A stretch of 41,398 nucleotides of DNA from UBA791 sp963602355. Lineage in GTDB: Bacteria > Cyanobacteriota > Vampirovibrionia > Gastranaerophilales > Gastranaerophilaceae. Below, one piece after another: positions 22,117 through 30,189 of the stretch (its first letter is position 1; every line of letters begins with the position of its first letter). Where the stretch lies: the NCBI GenBank assembly GCA_963602355.1, contig CAVCIU010000009.1:1-41398 (forward strand), read 5' to 3'. Both the position numbers and the translations under genes were made by a program. The notes beneath the pieces were generated by a model. It was not told the origin of the DNA and ran no database searches. It saw only the letters and a list, made by a program, of their open reading frames with translations.

Positions 22117-23052
22117 ATGGAAGAATTTACACATTATACAGTAATGAAAAATGAGGCAGTAGAGTATTTTGATTTTTCAAAAGATGCTCTATTTGTTGAT
22201 GCAACTTTAGGTGGCGGTGGTCATAGTGAAGAAATCCTTAAACGTATGACTCCAAACAGCCATTTGATTTCGTTTGACATTGATGATGATGCGATAAATT
22301 TTGCCAAAGAAAGATTAAAAGATTACAAAAACTTAACAATAGTGAAAGACTCTTATACAAATGTTAAGAAAGTTTTACACGAATTAGGTTATGAAAAAAT
22401 AACAGGCGGAATTCTTTTTGATTTGGGCGCTTCGTACCATCAATTAACGAAAAAAGAACGAGGTTTTTCTTTCACGAAAGAAGCTCCGTTAGATATGAGA
22501 TTTAATAAAGATGCTGATTTTTCGGCTTATGATGTCGTAAATTCGTACAGTGAGAGCGATTTAGCTAAAATTTTCTTTGAGTATGGAGAAGAAAGATTTT
22601 CAAGAAAAGTTGCTCGTAGAATTGTAGAAAAAAGAGCCGAAAAACCTATAGAAACAACTACTGAATTGGCAGAAATTGTACGTCATGCTTTGCCTTATAC
22701 AAAGAGTCGTCTACACCCTGCTACAAGAGTGTTTCAGGCTATCAGAATTGAAGTAAATAATGAGTTAAAAAACGTAAAAGAAACTTTAAATAATTTGTTT
22801 GATTTATTAGGTGAGGGTGCTATAATATCAGTGATAAGTTTCCATTCATTAGAAGACAGAATAGTAAAAGAAACATTTAAACAATATTCAAAATCTTGCA
22901 GATGTGATATGTCTGAACCTATCTGTAAATGTGGAGGACCTCTGCTAACCCTATTGGTTAAAAAACCAATTATAGCATGTGAAGAAGAATTAGATGAAAA
23001 CCCGCCTTCGAGAAGTGCAAAACTTAGAATTGCAAAATATATTAAAAAGTAA
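22117..23052 (+). CDS. rsmH: 16S rRNA m4C1402 methyltransferase RsmH (MraW)
   Basis: It methylates N4 of C1402 in 16S rRNA using SAM. The 311-residue protein opens with HYTVMKNEAVEYF, has the SAM-binding VDATLGGGGHSEEIL (about 29-43) and GGILFDLGASYHQLT, then RVFQAIRIEVNNEL and ISFHSLEDRIVKETF, all diagnostic. It is the first gene of the division and cell-wall cluster, as in many bacteria. No mraZ is upstream. Confidence 0.97.
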   Translation: MEEFTHYTVMKNEAVEYFDFSKDALFVDATLGGGGHSEEILKRMTPNSHLISFDIDDDAINFAKERLKDYKNLTIVKDSYTNVKKVLHELGYEKITGGILFDLGASYHQLTKKERGFSFTKEAPLDMRFNKDADFSAYDVVNSYSESDLAKIFFEYGEERFSRKVARRIVEKRAEKPIETTTELAEIVRHALPYTKSRLHPATRVFQAIRIEVNNELKNVKETLNNLFDLLGEGAIISVISFHSLEDRIVKETFKQYSKSCRCDMSEPICKCGGPLLTLLVKKPIIACEEELDENPPSRSAKLRIAKYIKK

Positions 23053-23066
23053 TTAGGGATAAAATT

Positions 23067-23546
23067 TTGTTACAACAATTAACTAATAATATGCAACATA
23101 CGAATGATTTTGTTAAAGAAAATCTAGAGTATAATTATCTTGACGAAATCGAAAGTCTTCAACAACAAACTCAAGTTATTGAAGGGTACTTTCCTAAAGA
23201 ATTATCAGAGAGAGAAATGTATATTAGAAAAATTAATACAACTTTATGCGTAATTTTAGGTATCTTCATTGTAGTTTCAATGTTTAGCTACTATTTTGTT
23301 AGTGTTAACGAAATGAAAATGAATAAAATGAGCAAACAAATTGTTGCATTAAATGATGAAAATTCTGAATTACAATACAAACTTGATAAATTAAAATCTT
23401 TCAACAATGTTGATATGACAATGCAAAAAAATAAAACTTTAACTAGAGCAAAACAGGTTCTTGAAGTTCCAGAAGTTAATTCTGTTAGTGTTGTTGATAA
23501 GAAAATCAATAATGACAAATTATTCTCATATTCAATCGGATATTAA
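23067..23546 (+). CDS. ftsL: FtsL-like cell division protein
   Basis: Identified by position between rsmH and ftsI and by shape. A cytoplasmic N-terminus of about 50-60 residues, one transmembrane helix (TTLCVILGIFIVVSMFSYYF, about 53-72), and a periplasmic coiled coil (KMNKMSKQIVALNDENSELQ, then YKLDKLKS) form the bitopic FtsL/DivIC plan. Sequence identity is not usable in this family. At 159 residues it is longer than most. The TTG at 23067 has AGGGA 7 nt ahead and is preferred; ATG at 23091 is an alternative. Confidence 0.7.
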   Translation: MLQQLTNNMQHTNDFVKENLEYNYLDEIESLQQQTQVIEGYFPKELSEREMYIRKINTTLCVILGIFIVVSMFSYYFVSVNEMKMNKMSKQIVALNDENSELQYKLDKLKSFNNVDMTMQKNKTLTRAKQVLEVPEVNSVSVVDKKINNDKLFSYSIGY

Positions 23547-23578
23547 TAATTTTTTTGAGAATAGGTAAATTCTTTTAA

Positions 23579-23596
23579 AAGCCTTAGTTAAGGCTT
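23579..23596 (+). terminator. Small hairpin between ftsL and ftsI
   Basis: AAGCCTT (23579-23585) pairs with AAGGCTT (23590-23596) over AGTT. The tail ATTCATATTTG is weak, so this may only attenuate. The 117-bp gap is unusual for this cluster. TAAAAT at 23639-23644 could restart transcription for ftsI. Confidence 0.45.
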
Positions 23597-23663
23597 ATTC
23601 ATATTTGTTAATAATTTCTCAAACTGCATTTTTAGTGGTAAAATTAAGTAAAAATGGGTTGAG

Positions 23664-25370
23664 ATGGATAAAAGAAAAGAAAAACAATTTAAAATGCTTG
23701 ATAAAAGGCTAGGTTGTTGGCAAGTAGGGTTTGCTATATTTGCCATTGCTTTGATTATCCATTTGTTTTGTTTGCAGGTTTTAGATTTAAAACATTATCG
23801 TATCAAGGCTAAACGTCAAAGAATGGCTAATACATTTGTTTTGCGTGGTGATATTTACGATAGAAATGGTATAAAACTTGCGACTGATAAAGTTTTGTTT
23901 GATATTTTCTTGAGAAAAGCTGATATGGAAGACCATTCACCGGAAGAATTGGCTCAAATGCTTTCTCCTATTTTACATATTCCATATTCTACTCTTTTAA
24001 AGATGATTAAAAAAGATTCTCCATTTGTATTGTTGAAAAAAGGTGCGGATAGAGAAACTAGAGATAAAATTGCGGAATTACATTTGAGAGAAATTCCTAT
24101 GGATAAAAAAAATATCAGAATTTATCCACAAGGTTCTTTAGCATCTCACGTTTTGGGTTATTACAACTTTGATGCTGAAATTGCTGCAGGGGTTGAACAT
24201 ACAGCAAAAGATAAATTAGAAAGAGTTGATAGAAAAACATCTGTAGAAAAAACTCCAAATGGCGATATTATCTATAACTTTGCAACAGACCCATTGTTAA
24301 TGACAGCACCATTAAAGGGTGAAAACGTTACTCTTACAATTGATACAGCAGTTCAACACGTTTGCGAACAAGAACTTTACAAAGCAATTGCTAAGTTTAA
24401 AGCTTTCAGAGGTTTCGTTGTAGTTATGAATCCTAGAAATGGTGAAATCTTGGGTTATGCAGCATATCCATATTATGACCCTAATAACTTCAAAAAAGCT
24501 AATTATTCGCAGTTGAAAAACTGGGCTATTACAGATATTTTCCCTCCAGGATCTACCTTTAAAATCTTAACTGTAGCATCTGCAATGGAATTGGGTAAAA
24601 TCAATAAATACTCAAAAATCAACGATACAGGTAAAATAAAAGTTGGTTGGTGGGATATTGAAAACTACGATTACAGAAAACGTCCAAACCCAGGTATGAT
24701 TAGCTTGGAATACTTGTTTGAACATTCAAGTAACGTAGGTTCTGTAAGAGTTGCTCAAACAATGACATCAACTGAATTCTACAACCAATTAAGAAGATTT
24801 GGTTTTGGTTCAAGAACAGGCATTGACCTTCCTGGTGAATCAGTTGGTTTGATTAAAAAACCTCATAAATGGGACGTATCAGACCATGCGTCAATGGGTT
24901 ATGGTTACGGTGCTTCTGTTACTGCAATTCAAATGGCATCTGCAATTGCTGCCATTGCAAATGACGGTGTAAAAGTTACTCCTCACGTTATCAAATATTC
25001 TGATGCTGAGGCAGAACAAAAAATTAAACGTACACAAGTTATGACAAAAGAACACGCAAATGCTGTTACTGAGGTTTTAGTTAATAGTATTAACAACGGT
25101 AAATCTCAAATAAAAATGGATAAATACAATGTAGCTGCAAAAACAGGTACATCAAGAAAACCAAAAGAAAATGGTTCTGGATATACAAACAAATTGTACA
25201 CTTCAGCAATTGGTTATTTACCTGCAAGTGATCCAGAAATTTTGATATATGTAATGATTGACTCTGCTCAAGGTTATGAAATCTGGGGTAGTACAGTTGC
25301 GGTTCCTGTATTCAAGGAAATTGCAACACAACTTGTTCATATATTAAACTTAACACCAGACAAAAAATAA
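23664..25370 (+). CDS. ftsI: Penicillin-binding protein, FtsI type (PBP3)
   Basis: A class B transpeptidase for septal peptidoglycan cross-linking. The 568-residue protein has a cytoplasmic start, one transmembrane helix (about 18-38), the dimerisation-domain opening LRGDIYDRNGIKLA, then the transpeptidase domain. Active-site motifs are STFK (S297, K300), SSN (S355-N357) and KTG (493-495). Position after ftsL and before murE supports FtsI rather than the elongation enzyme. There is no PASTA domain. The start codon's ribosome binding site is weak (GGGTTGAG). Confidence 0.94.
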   Translation: MDKRKEKQFKMLDKRLGCWQVGFAIFAIALIIHLFCLQVLDLKHYRIKAKRQRMANTFVLRGDIYDRNGIKLATDKVLFDIFLRKADMEDHSPEELAQMLSPILHIPYSTLLKMIKKDSPFVLLKKGADRETRDKIAELHLREIPMDKKNIRIYPQGSLASHVLGYYNFDAEIAAGVEHTAKDKLERVDRKTSVEKTPNGDIIYNFATDPLLMTAPLKGENVTLTIDTAVQHVCEQELYKAIAKFKAFRGFVVVMNPRNGEILGYAAYPYYDPNNFKKANYSQLKNWAITDIFPPGSTFKILTVASAMELGKINKYSKINDTGKIKVGWWDIENYDYRKRPNPGMISLEYLFEHSSNVGSVRVAQTMTSTEFYNQLRRFGFGSRTGIDLPGESVGLIKKPHKWDVSDHASMGYGYGASVTAIQMASAIAAIANDGVKVTPHVIKYSDAEAEQKIKRTQVMTKEHANAVTEVLVNSINNGKSQIKMDKYNVAAKTGTSRKPKENGSGYTNKLYTSAIGYLPASDPEILIYVMIDSAQGYEIWGSTVAVPVFKEIATQLVHILNLTPDKK

Positions 25371-25382
25371 GCGGAGAAGAAG

Positions 25383-26843
25383 ATGAAATTAGATGAATTA
25401 ATAAAAAATGTTGAATATACGGATATTATAAATCACGAAGATGTAGAAGTTACTGGTATTTCATACAATTCAAAAACAACTCAAAAAGGTGATATTTTTG
25501 TTTGTTTAAGAGGTGAATACACAGACGGTCATAAATATTTTAAAATGGCTGAAGAAAATGGTGCTGTTGCGTTTGTTTGCGAAGAAGAATTGAACACAAA
25601 CTTACCTCAAGTCATTGTAAAATCTACAAGACACCAAATTGCAGATTTTGCAGCTAGTTTTTATGAATATCCTTCAAAAGATTTGAATATTGTTGGTATT
25701 ACTGGTACAAACGGTAAAACTACAGTATCACACTTGGTACAAAAGATTTTTGAAAATAACAACCAAAAATGTGGCTTGATTGGAACTTTGGGTCATAAAT
25801 TTTCATCAGAAGATACTTATCATGATGCAAAACATACAACTCCACAAGCGCCTGAACTTCAAAAATTGTTGAGAACTTTTGACGAAAAAGGTATTAATAA
25901 TGTTTGTATGGAAGTAAGTTCACATGCTTTAGACCAAAATAGAGTTGGCGGAATTAATTACAAATGCGCTGTTATAACTAATTTGACTCAAGACCACTTA
26001 GATTATCACATTTTAATGGAAAATTATTTTGAAGCAAAGGCTATTTTGTTTAGAGGTTTAAAAGAAGGTTGTTATGCAGTTTTGAACGCTGATGATGAGT
26101 ATTATGAAAAATTCAGAGCAGTTGTTCCAAAAGGCGTTAAGATTATCACTTACGGTATCAAAAAAGATGCTGATTTGAAGGCATCAAATATTGAATATTC
26201 AATACACGGTGCTAAATTTGACGTTACTACAAAAGACGGCGAATACAAATTAGATTTGAATTTGAACGGCGCTTTCAGTGTTTATAACACTTTATGCGCT
26301 TTGGCTGTTGCCGTTGCGTATGGTATTTCTTATGATGTCTCAATTGATACCCTAAATAAAGTTCAAAATGTTGCAGGTAGATTTGAAATTGTTCACAAGA
26401 CTCCACTTGTAATTGTCGATTACGCTCACACTCCAGACGGCTTGGAGAATGTTTTGAAGGCTGCTAGAGAAATTACTCCAGAAGGTTCAAAATTGATTTG
26501 CCTATTTGGTTGTGGTGGTGATAGAGACACTACTAAACGTCCTAAAATGGGTGCTATTGCTGAAAAATTTGCGGATAAAGTTATTATTACAAGTGATAAT
26601 CCTCGTTCAGAAAATCCAAACCAAATTATTTCTGATATTGTTGCCGGTTTAAAATCAATGAACCCTGAAAAAGTTTACGTAGAACCTGACAGAGGCAAAG
26701 CTATTAGATTGTCAAAAAGTATTTCAACTGAAAAAGATGTAATTGTACTTGCAGGTAAAGGTCATGAAGATTATCAAATTTTAGCTGATAAGACAATACA
26801 TTTTGATGATAGAGAAGAAGCAAGAAAGACTTTTAATTCATAA
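25383..26843 (+). CDS. murE: UDP-MurNAc-tripeptide synthetase MurE (meso-DAP adding)
   Basis: It adds the third peptide residue to UDP-MurNAc-L-Ala-D-Glu. The 486-residue protein has the ATP loop GITGTNGKTT (105-114), the middle-domain block VCMEVSSHALDQNR, and DNPR (405-408), which in the family selects meso-diaminopimelate over lysine. GGAGAAGAAG precedes the ATG. Its stop shares a base with the start of the NagA-like gene (TAATG). Confidence 0.96.
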   Translation: MKLDELIKNVEYTDIINHEDVEVTGISYNSKTTQKGDIFVCLRGEYTDGHKYFKMAEENGAVAFVCEEELNTNLPQVIVKSTRHQIADFAASFYEYPSKDLNIVGITGTNGKTTVSHLVQKIFENNNQKCGLIGTLGHKFSSEDTYHDAKHTTPQAPELQKLLRTFDEKGINNVCMEVSSHALDQNRVGGINYKCAVITNLTQDHLDYHILMENYFEAKAILFRGLKEGCYAVLNADDEYYEKFRAVVPKGVKIITYGIKKDADLKASNIEYSIHGAKFDVTTKDGEYKLDLNLNGAFSVYNTLCALAVAVAYGISYDVSIDTLNKVQNVAGRFEIVHKTPLVIVDYAHTPDGLENVLKAAREITPEGSKLICLFGCGGDRDTTKRPKMGAIAEKFADKVIITSDNPRSENPNQIISDIVAGLKSMNPEKVYVEPDRGKAIRLSKSISTEKDVIVLAGKGHEDYQILADKTIHFDDREEARKTFNS

Positions 26844-27793
26844 TGGATATAAAAGCTCAAGATATTAGAAAAACAGAATTAATAATTGAAAATCATCTTC
26901 ACGGTGCGTTTGGTATTGATTTTAATTACGCAACTGCTGATGAAATTTTGGATTGCGCTAAAAAACTTCTTAAACGTGGTATTGGCGGATTTTTCCCAAC
27001 TTTTGTTACTGACACAGTTGAAAATATTAAAAAACAAACTCAAATTATTAAAGAGGCTAAATCAAGACAATCAAATGATATGGCTGATATTTTGGGTATA
27101 CATTTAGAAGGTATTTTTATGAATCCTAAAAAATGTGGTATCCAAGATGAAAGTTTGTTTTTGACTCCGAATGTTGAAAATTATAAATTGATTGAAGATG
27201 ATTTTATAAAGATTGTAACTGTTGCACCAGAACTTGATGAAGGCTTGATTGATTATTTGAAATCAAAAGGTGTTAAGGTTCAGGCTGGTCATTGCGTTGG
27301 CGGTGATTTAAAAGGTGTTAATGGCGCTACACATTTGTTCAATGCTATGAGCGGAATTAGTCATAGAGAAAAATCTACTGCTCTTTCTGCTTTGATTGAT
27401 GATGATGTTTATACAGAAGTTATTATGGACTTGGTTCACTTGAGCAAGGATACTTTAGAGCTTATTATGAAAACAAAACCAGAGGATAAAATTTTACCTG
27501 TAAGTGATTGTTTGCCAGTTTCTTACAGCGATAAAAAAGAAATGGAATTTTGTAATAAAACAGTTTACTATGACGGAGTTAAAATCACTTCTGAAAATGG
27601 TACTTTGGCTGGAAGTGCATTACTTTTAGACGATATTTTGAGAAAGTTATACAAAAACGGTATTGACGGGTTTAAGTATATTAAGAACTTGTACAAGTAT
27701 CATAATTTAGAAGTTAATGGCTATGTTTATTGGAGAAATAATGACGAGATTGTTGCCATTGAAAAAGGTGATGAAGTTTTATATAAAGAATAA
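26843..27793 (+). CDS. Short NagA-like amidohydrolase (GlcNAc-6-phosphate deacetylase family)
   Basis: NagA deacetylates N-acetylglucosamine 6-phosphate. This 316-residue protein keeps the full catalytic set: HLHG (18-21), HLEG with E89, GH with H150, THLFNAM with H164, and SD with D222. It lacks the N-terminal beta-sandwich of normal NagA (usually about 380 residues) and has ENHLHG where DxHxHG is usual. Overlap with murE suggests a role in amino-sugar salvage or cell-wall recycling (inference). nagB is not seen here. The substrate may differ from GlcNAc-6-P. Confidence 0.85.
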   Translation: MDIKAQDIRKTELIIENHLHGAFGIDFNYATADEILDCAKKLLKRGIGGFFPTFVTDTVENIKKQTQIIKEAKSRQSNDMADILGIHLEGIFMNPKKCGIQDESLFLTPNVENYKLIEDDFIKIVTVAPELDEGLIDYLKSKGVKVQAGHCVGGDLKGVNGATHLFNAMSGISHREKSTALSALIDDDVYTEVIMDLVHLSKDTLELIMKTKPEDKILPVSDCLPVSYSDKKEMEFCNKTVYYDGVKITSENGTLAGSALLLDDILRKLYKNGIDGFKYIKNLYKYHNLEVNGYVYWRNNDEIVAIEKGDEVLYKE

Positions 27794-27810
27794 ATAGGAG
27801 ATTATTTATA

Positions 27811-29469
27811 ATGAATAGCGATAAAATAAAAAAAGGTATAGAAAGAACACCACATAGAAGTTTACTATATGCAACAGGTGTAAGCAAAAAAGCTATGGAT
27901 AGACCATTTATTGGTATAGCAAGCTCATTTACAGACTTGGTTGCAGGTCATGTTATGATGAGAGATTTGGAAAGACAAATCGAAAAAGGTATTCACTCAG
28001 GTGGTGGTCAAGCATTTATTTTTGGGACTCCAGCTGTATGCGACGGAATTGCAATGGGTCATAGCGGAATGAAATATTCACTTCCTTCAAGAGATTTGAT
28101 TGCAGATTGTGTTGAAACAATGGCTGCTGCTCACCAATTGGACGGCTTGGTATTACTTACAAACTGCGATAAGATTACTCCTGGTATGTTGATTGCAGCT
28201 TTGAGATTGAATATTCCAACAATCATTGTTACTGCGGGTCCAATGTTAGACGGTAATTGCAAATGTGAAAAACTTTCAATGATTAAAGGTACATTTGAAG
28301 CTATTGGAAGATATATGAACGGCGAAATCACAGAGGAAAGACTTCAAGAAATGGAAGAAGAATCTTGTCCTTCTGCGGGTTCTTGTCAAGGTTTGTACAC
28401 TGCAAATACAATGGCATGTTTAGTTGAAACTATGGGCATGAGTTTACCAAATTGTGCTACAACAAGTACAGTTTCTGCAAGAAAACGTCAAATTGCTTTT
28501 GAAAGTGGTATGGCAATTGTTGATATGGTTAAGAATGATGTAAAACCTTTGGATATCGTTACTAAAGACTCTTTGAGAAATGCTATTATTATGGACTTGG
28601 CATTGGGCGGTTCTACAAATTCTACATTACACTTGTTAGGTATTGCAGCTGCTGGTGAAATTGATTTAGGTCTTAAAGATTTTGAAGAATTGAGTAACAA
28701 AGTTCACCAACTTATCAAATTAGACCCTTCTGGAACTTATACTATGACTGATTTCCATAATGCCGGTGGTATTTCTGGTGCTATAAAAACTCTTTATAAA
28801 CACTGTCCAGAATTTACTAATACAAAAAATGTTTTAGGCATGTCAGTTGAAGAAATTGCTGAAAAAGCATGGGTAAATGAAGAGGTTGTAAAACCTTTTG
28901 ATAAACCATTAACGCAAAGTGCTGGTTTGGGAGTTTTATATGGTAACTTATCTCCAGAAGGTTGCGTAATTAAGGTCTCTGGTGTTGATGAGTCGTGCTT
29001 TGAATTTGAAGGAAAAGCGAAATGTTATGATTCTGAAGAATCTGCAACAGAAGCTATTCAAAAAGACGAAATCAAGGCTGGAGATGTTGTTGTAATCCGT
29101 TACGAAGGTCCTCAAGGTGGACCTGGCATGAGAGAAATGCTTGCTCCAACTTCGTTGATTGTTGGTAAAGGATTGGGCAAATCTGTTGCGTTGATTACAG
29201 ACGGAAGATTTTCAGGCGGTACAAGAGGTCTTTGCATAGGTCATATTTGTCCGGAAGCTAGTCAAGGTGGTTTGATTGGCTTGATTGAAGACGGCGATAC
29301 AATCAAAATTAATATCAATACAAAAGAATTAACTTTGTGCGTAGATGATGCTGAAATCGAAAGACGTAGAAAAGCATTTGTAATGCCTGCACCAAAAGAA
29401 ACAAAAGGCTATTTAGCAAAATATGCAAAGAGTGTTAAGAGTGCAAACTTGGGCGCTATATCAGGCTAA
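27811..29469 (+). CDS. ilvD: Dihydroxy-acid dehydratase IlvD
   Basis: It dehydrates 2,3-dihydroxy-3-methylbutanoate and its homologue in valine, isoleucine and leucine synthesis. The 552-residue length is normal. Iron-sulfur and active-site blocks include NCDKITPGM (C119), CPSAGSCQGLYTANTM (C186 and C192) and DGRFSGGTRG near the C-terminus. AGGAG lies before the ATG, 17 nt after the NagA-like stop. No other ilv gene is in the window. Confidence 0.97.
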   Translation: MNSDKIKKGIERTPHRSLLYATGVSKKAMDRPFIGIASSFTDLVAGHVMMRDLERQIEKGIHSGGGQAFIFGTPAVCDGIAMGHSGMKYSLPSRDLIADCVETMAAAHQLDGLVLLTNCDKITPGMLIAALRLNIPTIIVTAGPMLDGNCKCEKLSMIKGTFEAIGRYMNGEITEERLQEMEEESCPSAGSCQGLYTANTMACLVETMGMSLPNCATTSTVSARKRQIAFESGMAIVDMVKNDVKPLDIVTKDSLRNAIIMDLALGGSTNSTLHLLGIAAAGEIDLGLKDFEELSNKVHQLIKLDPSGTYTMTDFHNAGGISGAIKTLYKHCPEFTNTKNVLGMSVEEIAEKAWVNEEVVKPFDKPLTQSAGLGVLYGNLSPEGCVIKVSGVDESCFEFEGKAKCYDSEESATEAIQKDEIKAGDVVVIRYEGPQGGPGMREMLAPTSLIVGKGLGKSVALITDGRFSGGTRGLCIGHICPEASQGGLIGLIEDGDTIKININTKELTLCVDDAEIERRRKAFVMPAPKETKGYLAKYAKSVKSANLGAISG

Positions 29470-29481
29470 GACGGTGAAATT

Positions 29482-30078
29482 ATGTACGAATATATAAAAG
29501 GAAAATTAGCTGATAAATATTTTGATAAAAAAAGTCATTATGTTGTAATTGACGTTAATGGTGTTGGATATTTGATTGATGTCATGAACAAAGATTATGA
29601 CAAAATTGATGTTAATCAAGATGAAATAAAATTGTACACAGTTCTTTTACATAGAGAAGACAGCATGTCTTTGTGTGGATTTTTGGAAAAAGAAGTTAGA
29701 AATTTGTTCAATATTTTAACTCAAGTTTCTGGTGTTGGTCCAAAAATGGCTTTGAATATTTTAAACCAATTTGAACTTAAAACGCTTATTAATTGTGTTG
29801 TTCAAGAGAAAGAAAAAGAATTAACACAGGCAAAAGGTGTTGGTTCAAAATTGGCACAAAAAATTATTTTGGAATTGAAAGACAAATTTATAAATGTTGA
29901 ATTAGAACCGGAAGAAGAAGACGATGACATGTTTGTAGAGGTTCAAAACATGTTGCTATCTTTGCAATATACAAACGAAGAAATTAACAAAGCAAAAGAG
30001 ATAGTAAACAAGATGAACAGCAACATAAAATCATCAGAAGAGTTGTTGAGAGAAATCTTAAAAGTCTTGTCAGAGTAG
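29482..30078 (+). CDS. ruvA: Holliday junction DNA helicase subunit RuvA
   Basis: RuvA binds Holliday junctions and loads RuvB for branch migration. The 198-residue protein has the N-terminal OB fold (MYEYIKGKLADKYF, then VVIDVNGVGYLIDV), two helix-hairpin-helix motifs (SGVGPKMALNIL and KGVGSKLAQKIILELK) and a C-terminal three-helix RuvB-binding domain after an acidic linker. GGTGA precedes the ATG. It is the last gene of the cluster; ruvB and ruvC are not adjacent. Confidence 0.96.
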   Translation: MYEYIKGKLADKYFDKKSHYVVIDVNGVGYLIDVMNKDYDKIDVNQDEIKLYTVLLHREDSMSLCGFLEKEVRNLFNILTQVSGVGPKMALNILNQFELKTLINCVVQEKEKELTQAKGVGSKLAQKIILELKDKFINVELEPEEEDDDMFVEVQNMLLSLQYTNEEINKAKEIVNKMNSNIKSSEELLREILKVLSE

Positions 30079-30084
30079 CATTTG

Positions 30085-30120
30085 ACATGTAAACAATTTT
30101 GTAACAATTTTGTAACATGT
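30085..30120. promoter_or_regulatory. Palindromes and direct repeats before the nucleotidase gene
   Basis: ACATGT occurs at 30085-30090 and 30115-30120, flanking two direct copies of AACAATTTTGT (30092-30102 and 30103-30113). TTGACA at 30082-30087 overlaps the first palindrome and is a good -35, although no ideal -10 follows. The layout looks like regulator sites around a promoter for the strongly biased gene at 30190. Confidence 0.5.
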
Positions 30121-30189
30121 CGAGTCCAAACTGGCAATAAAAATCCTTTAGATGCCTTTAAATACATGTTAGTAGTTTAGGTAGGCATA

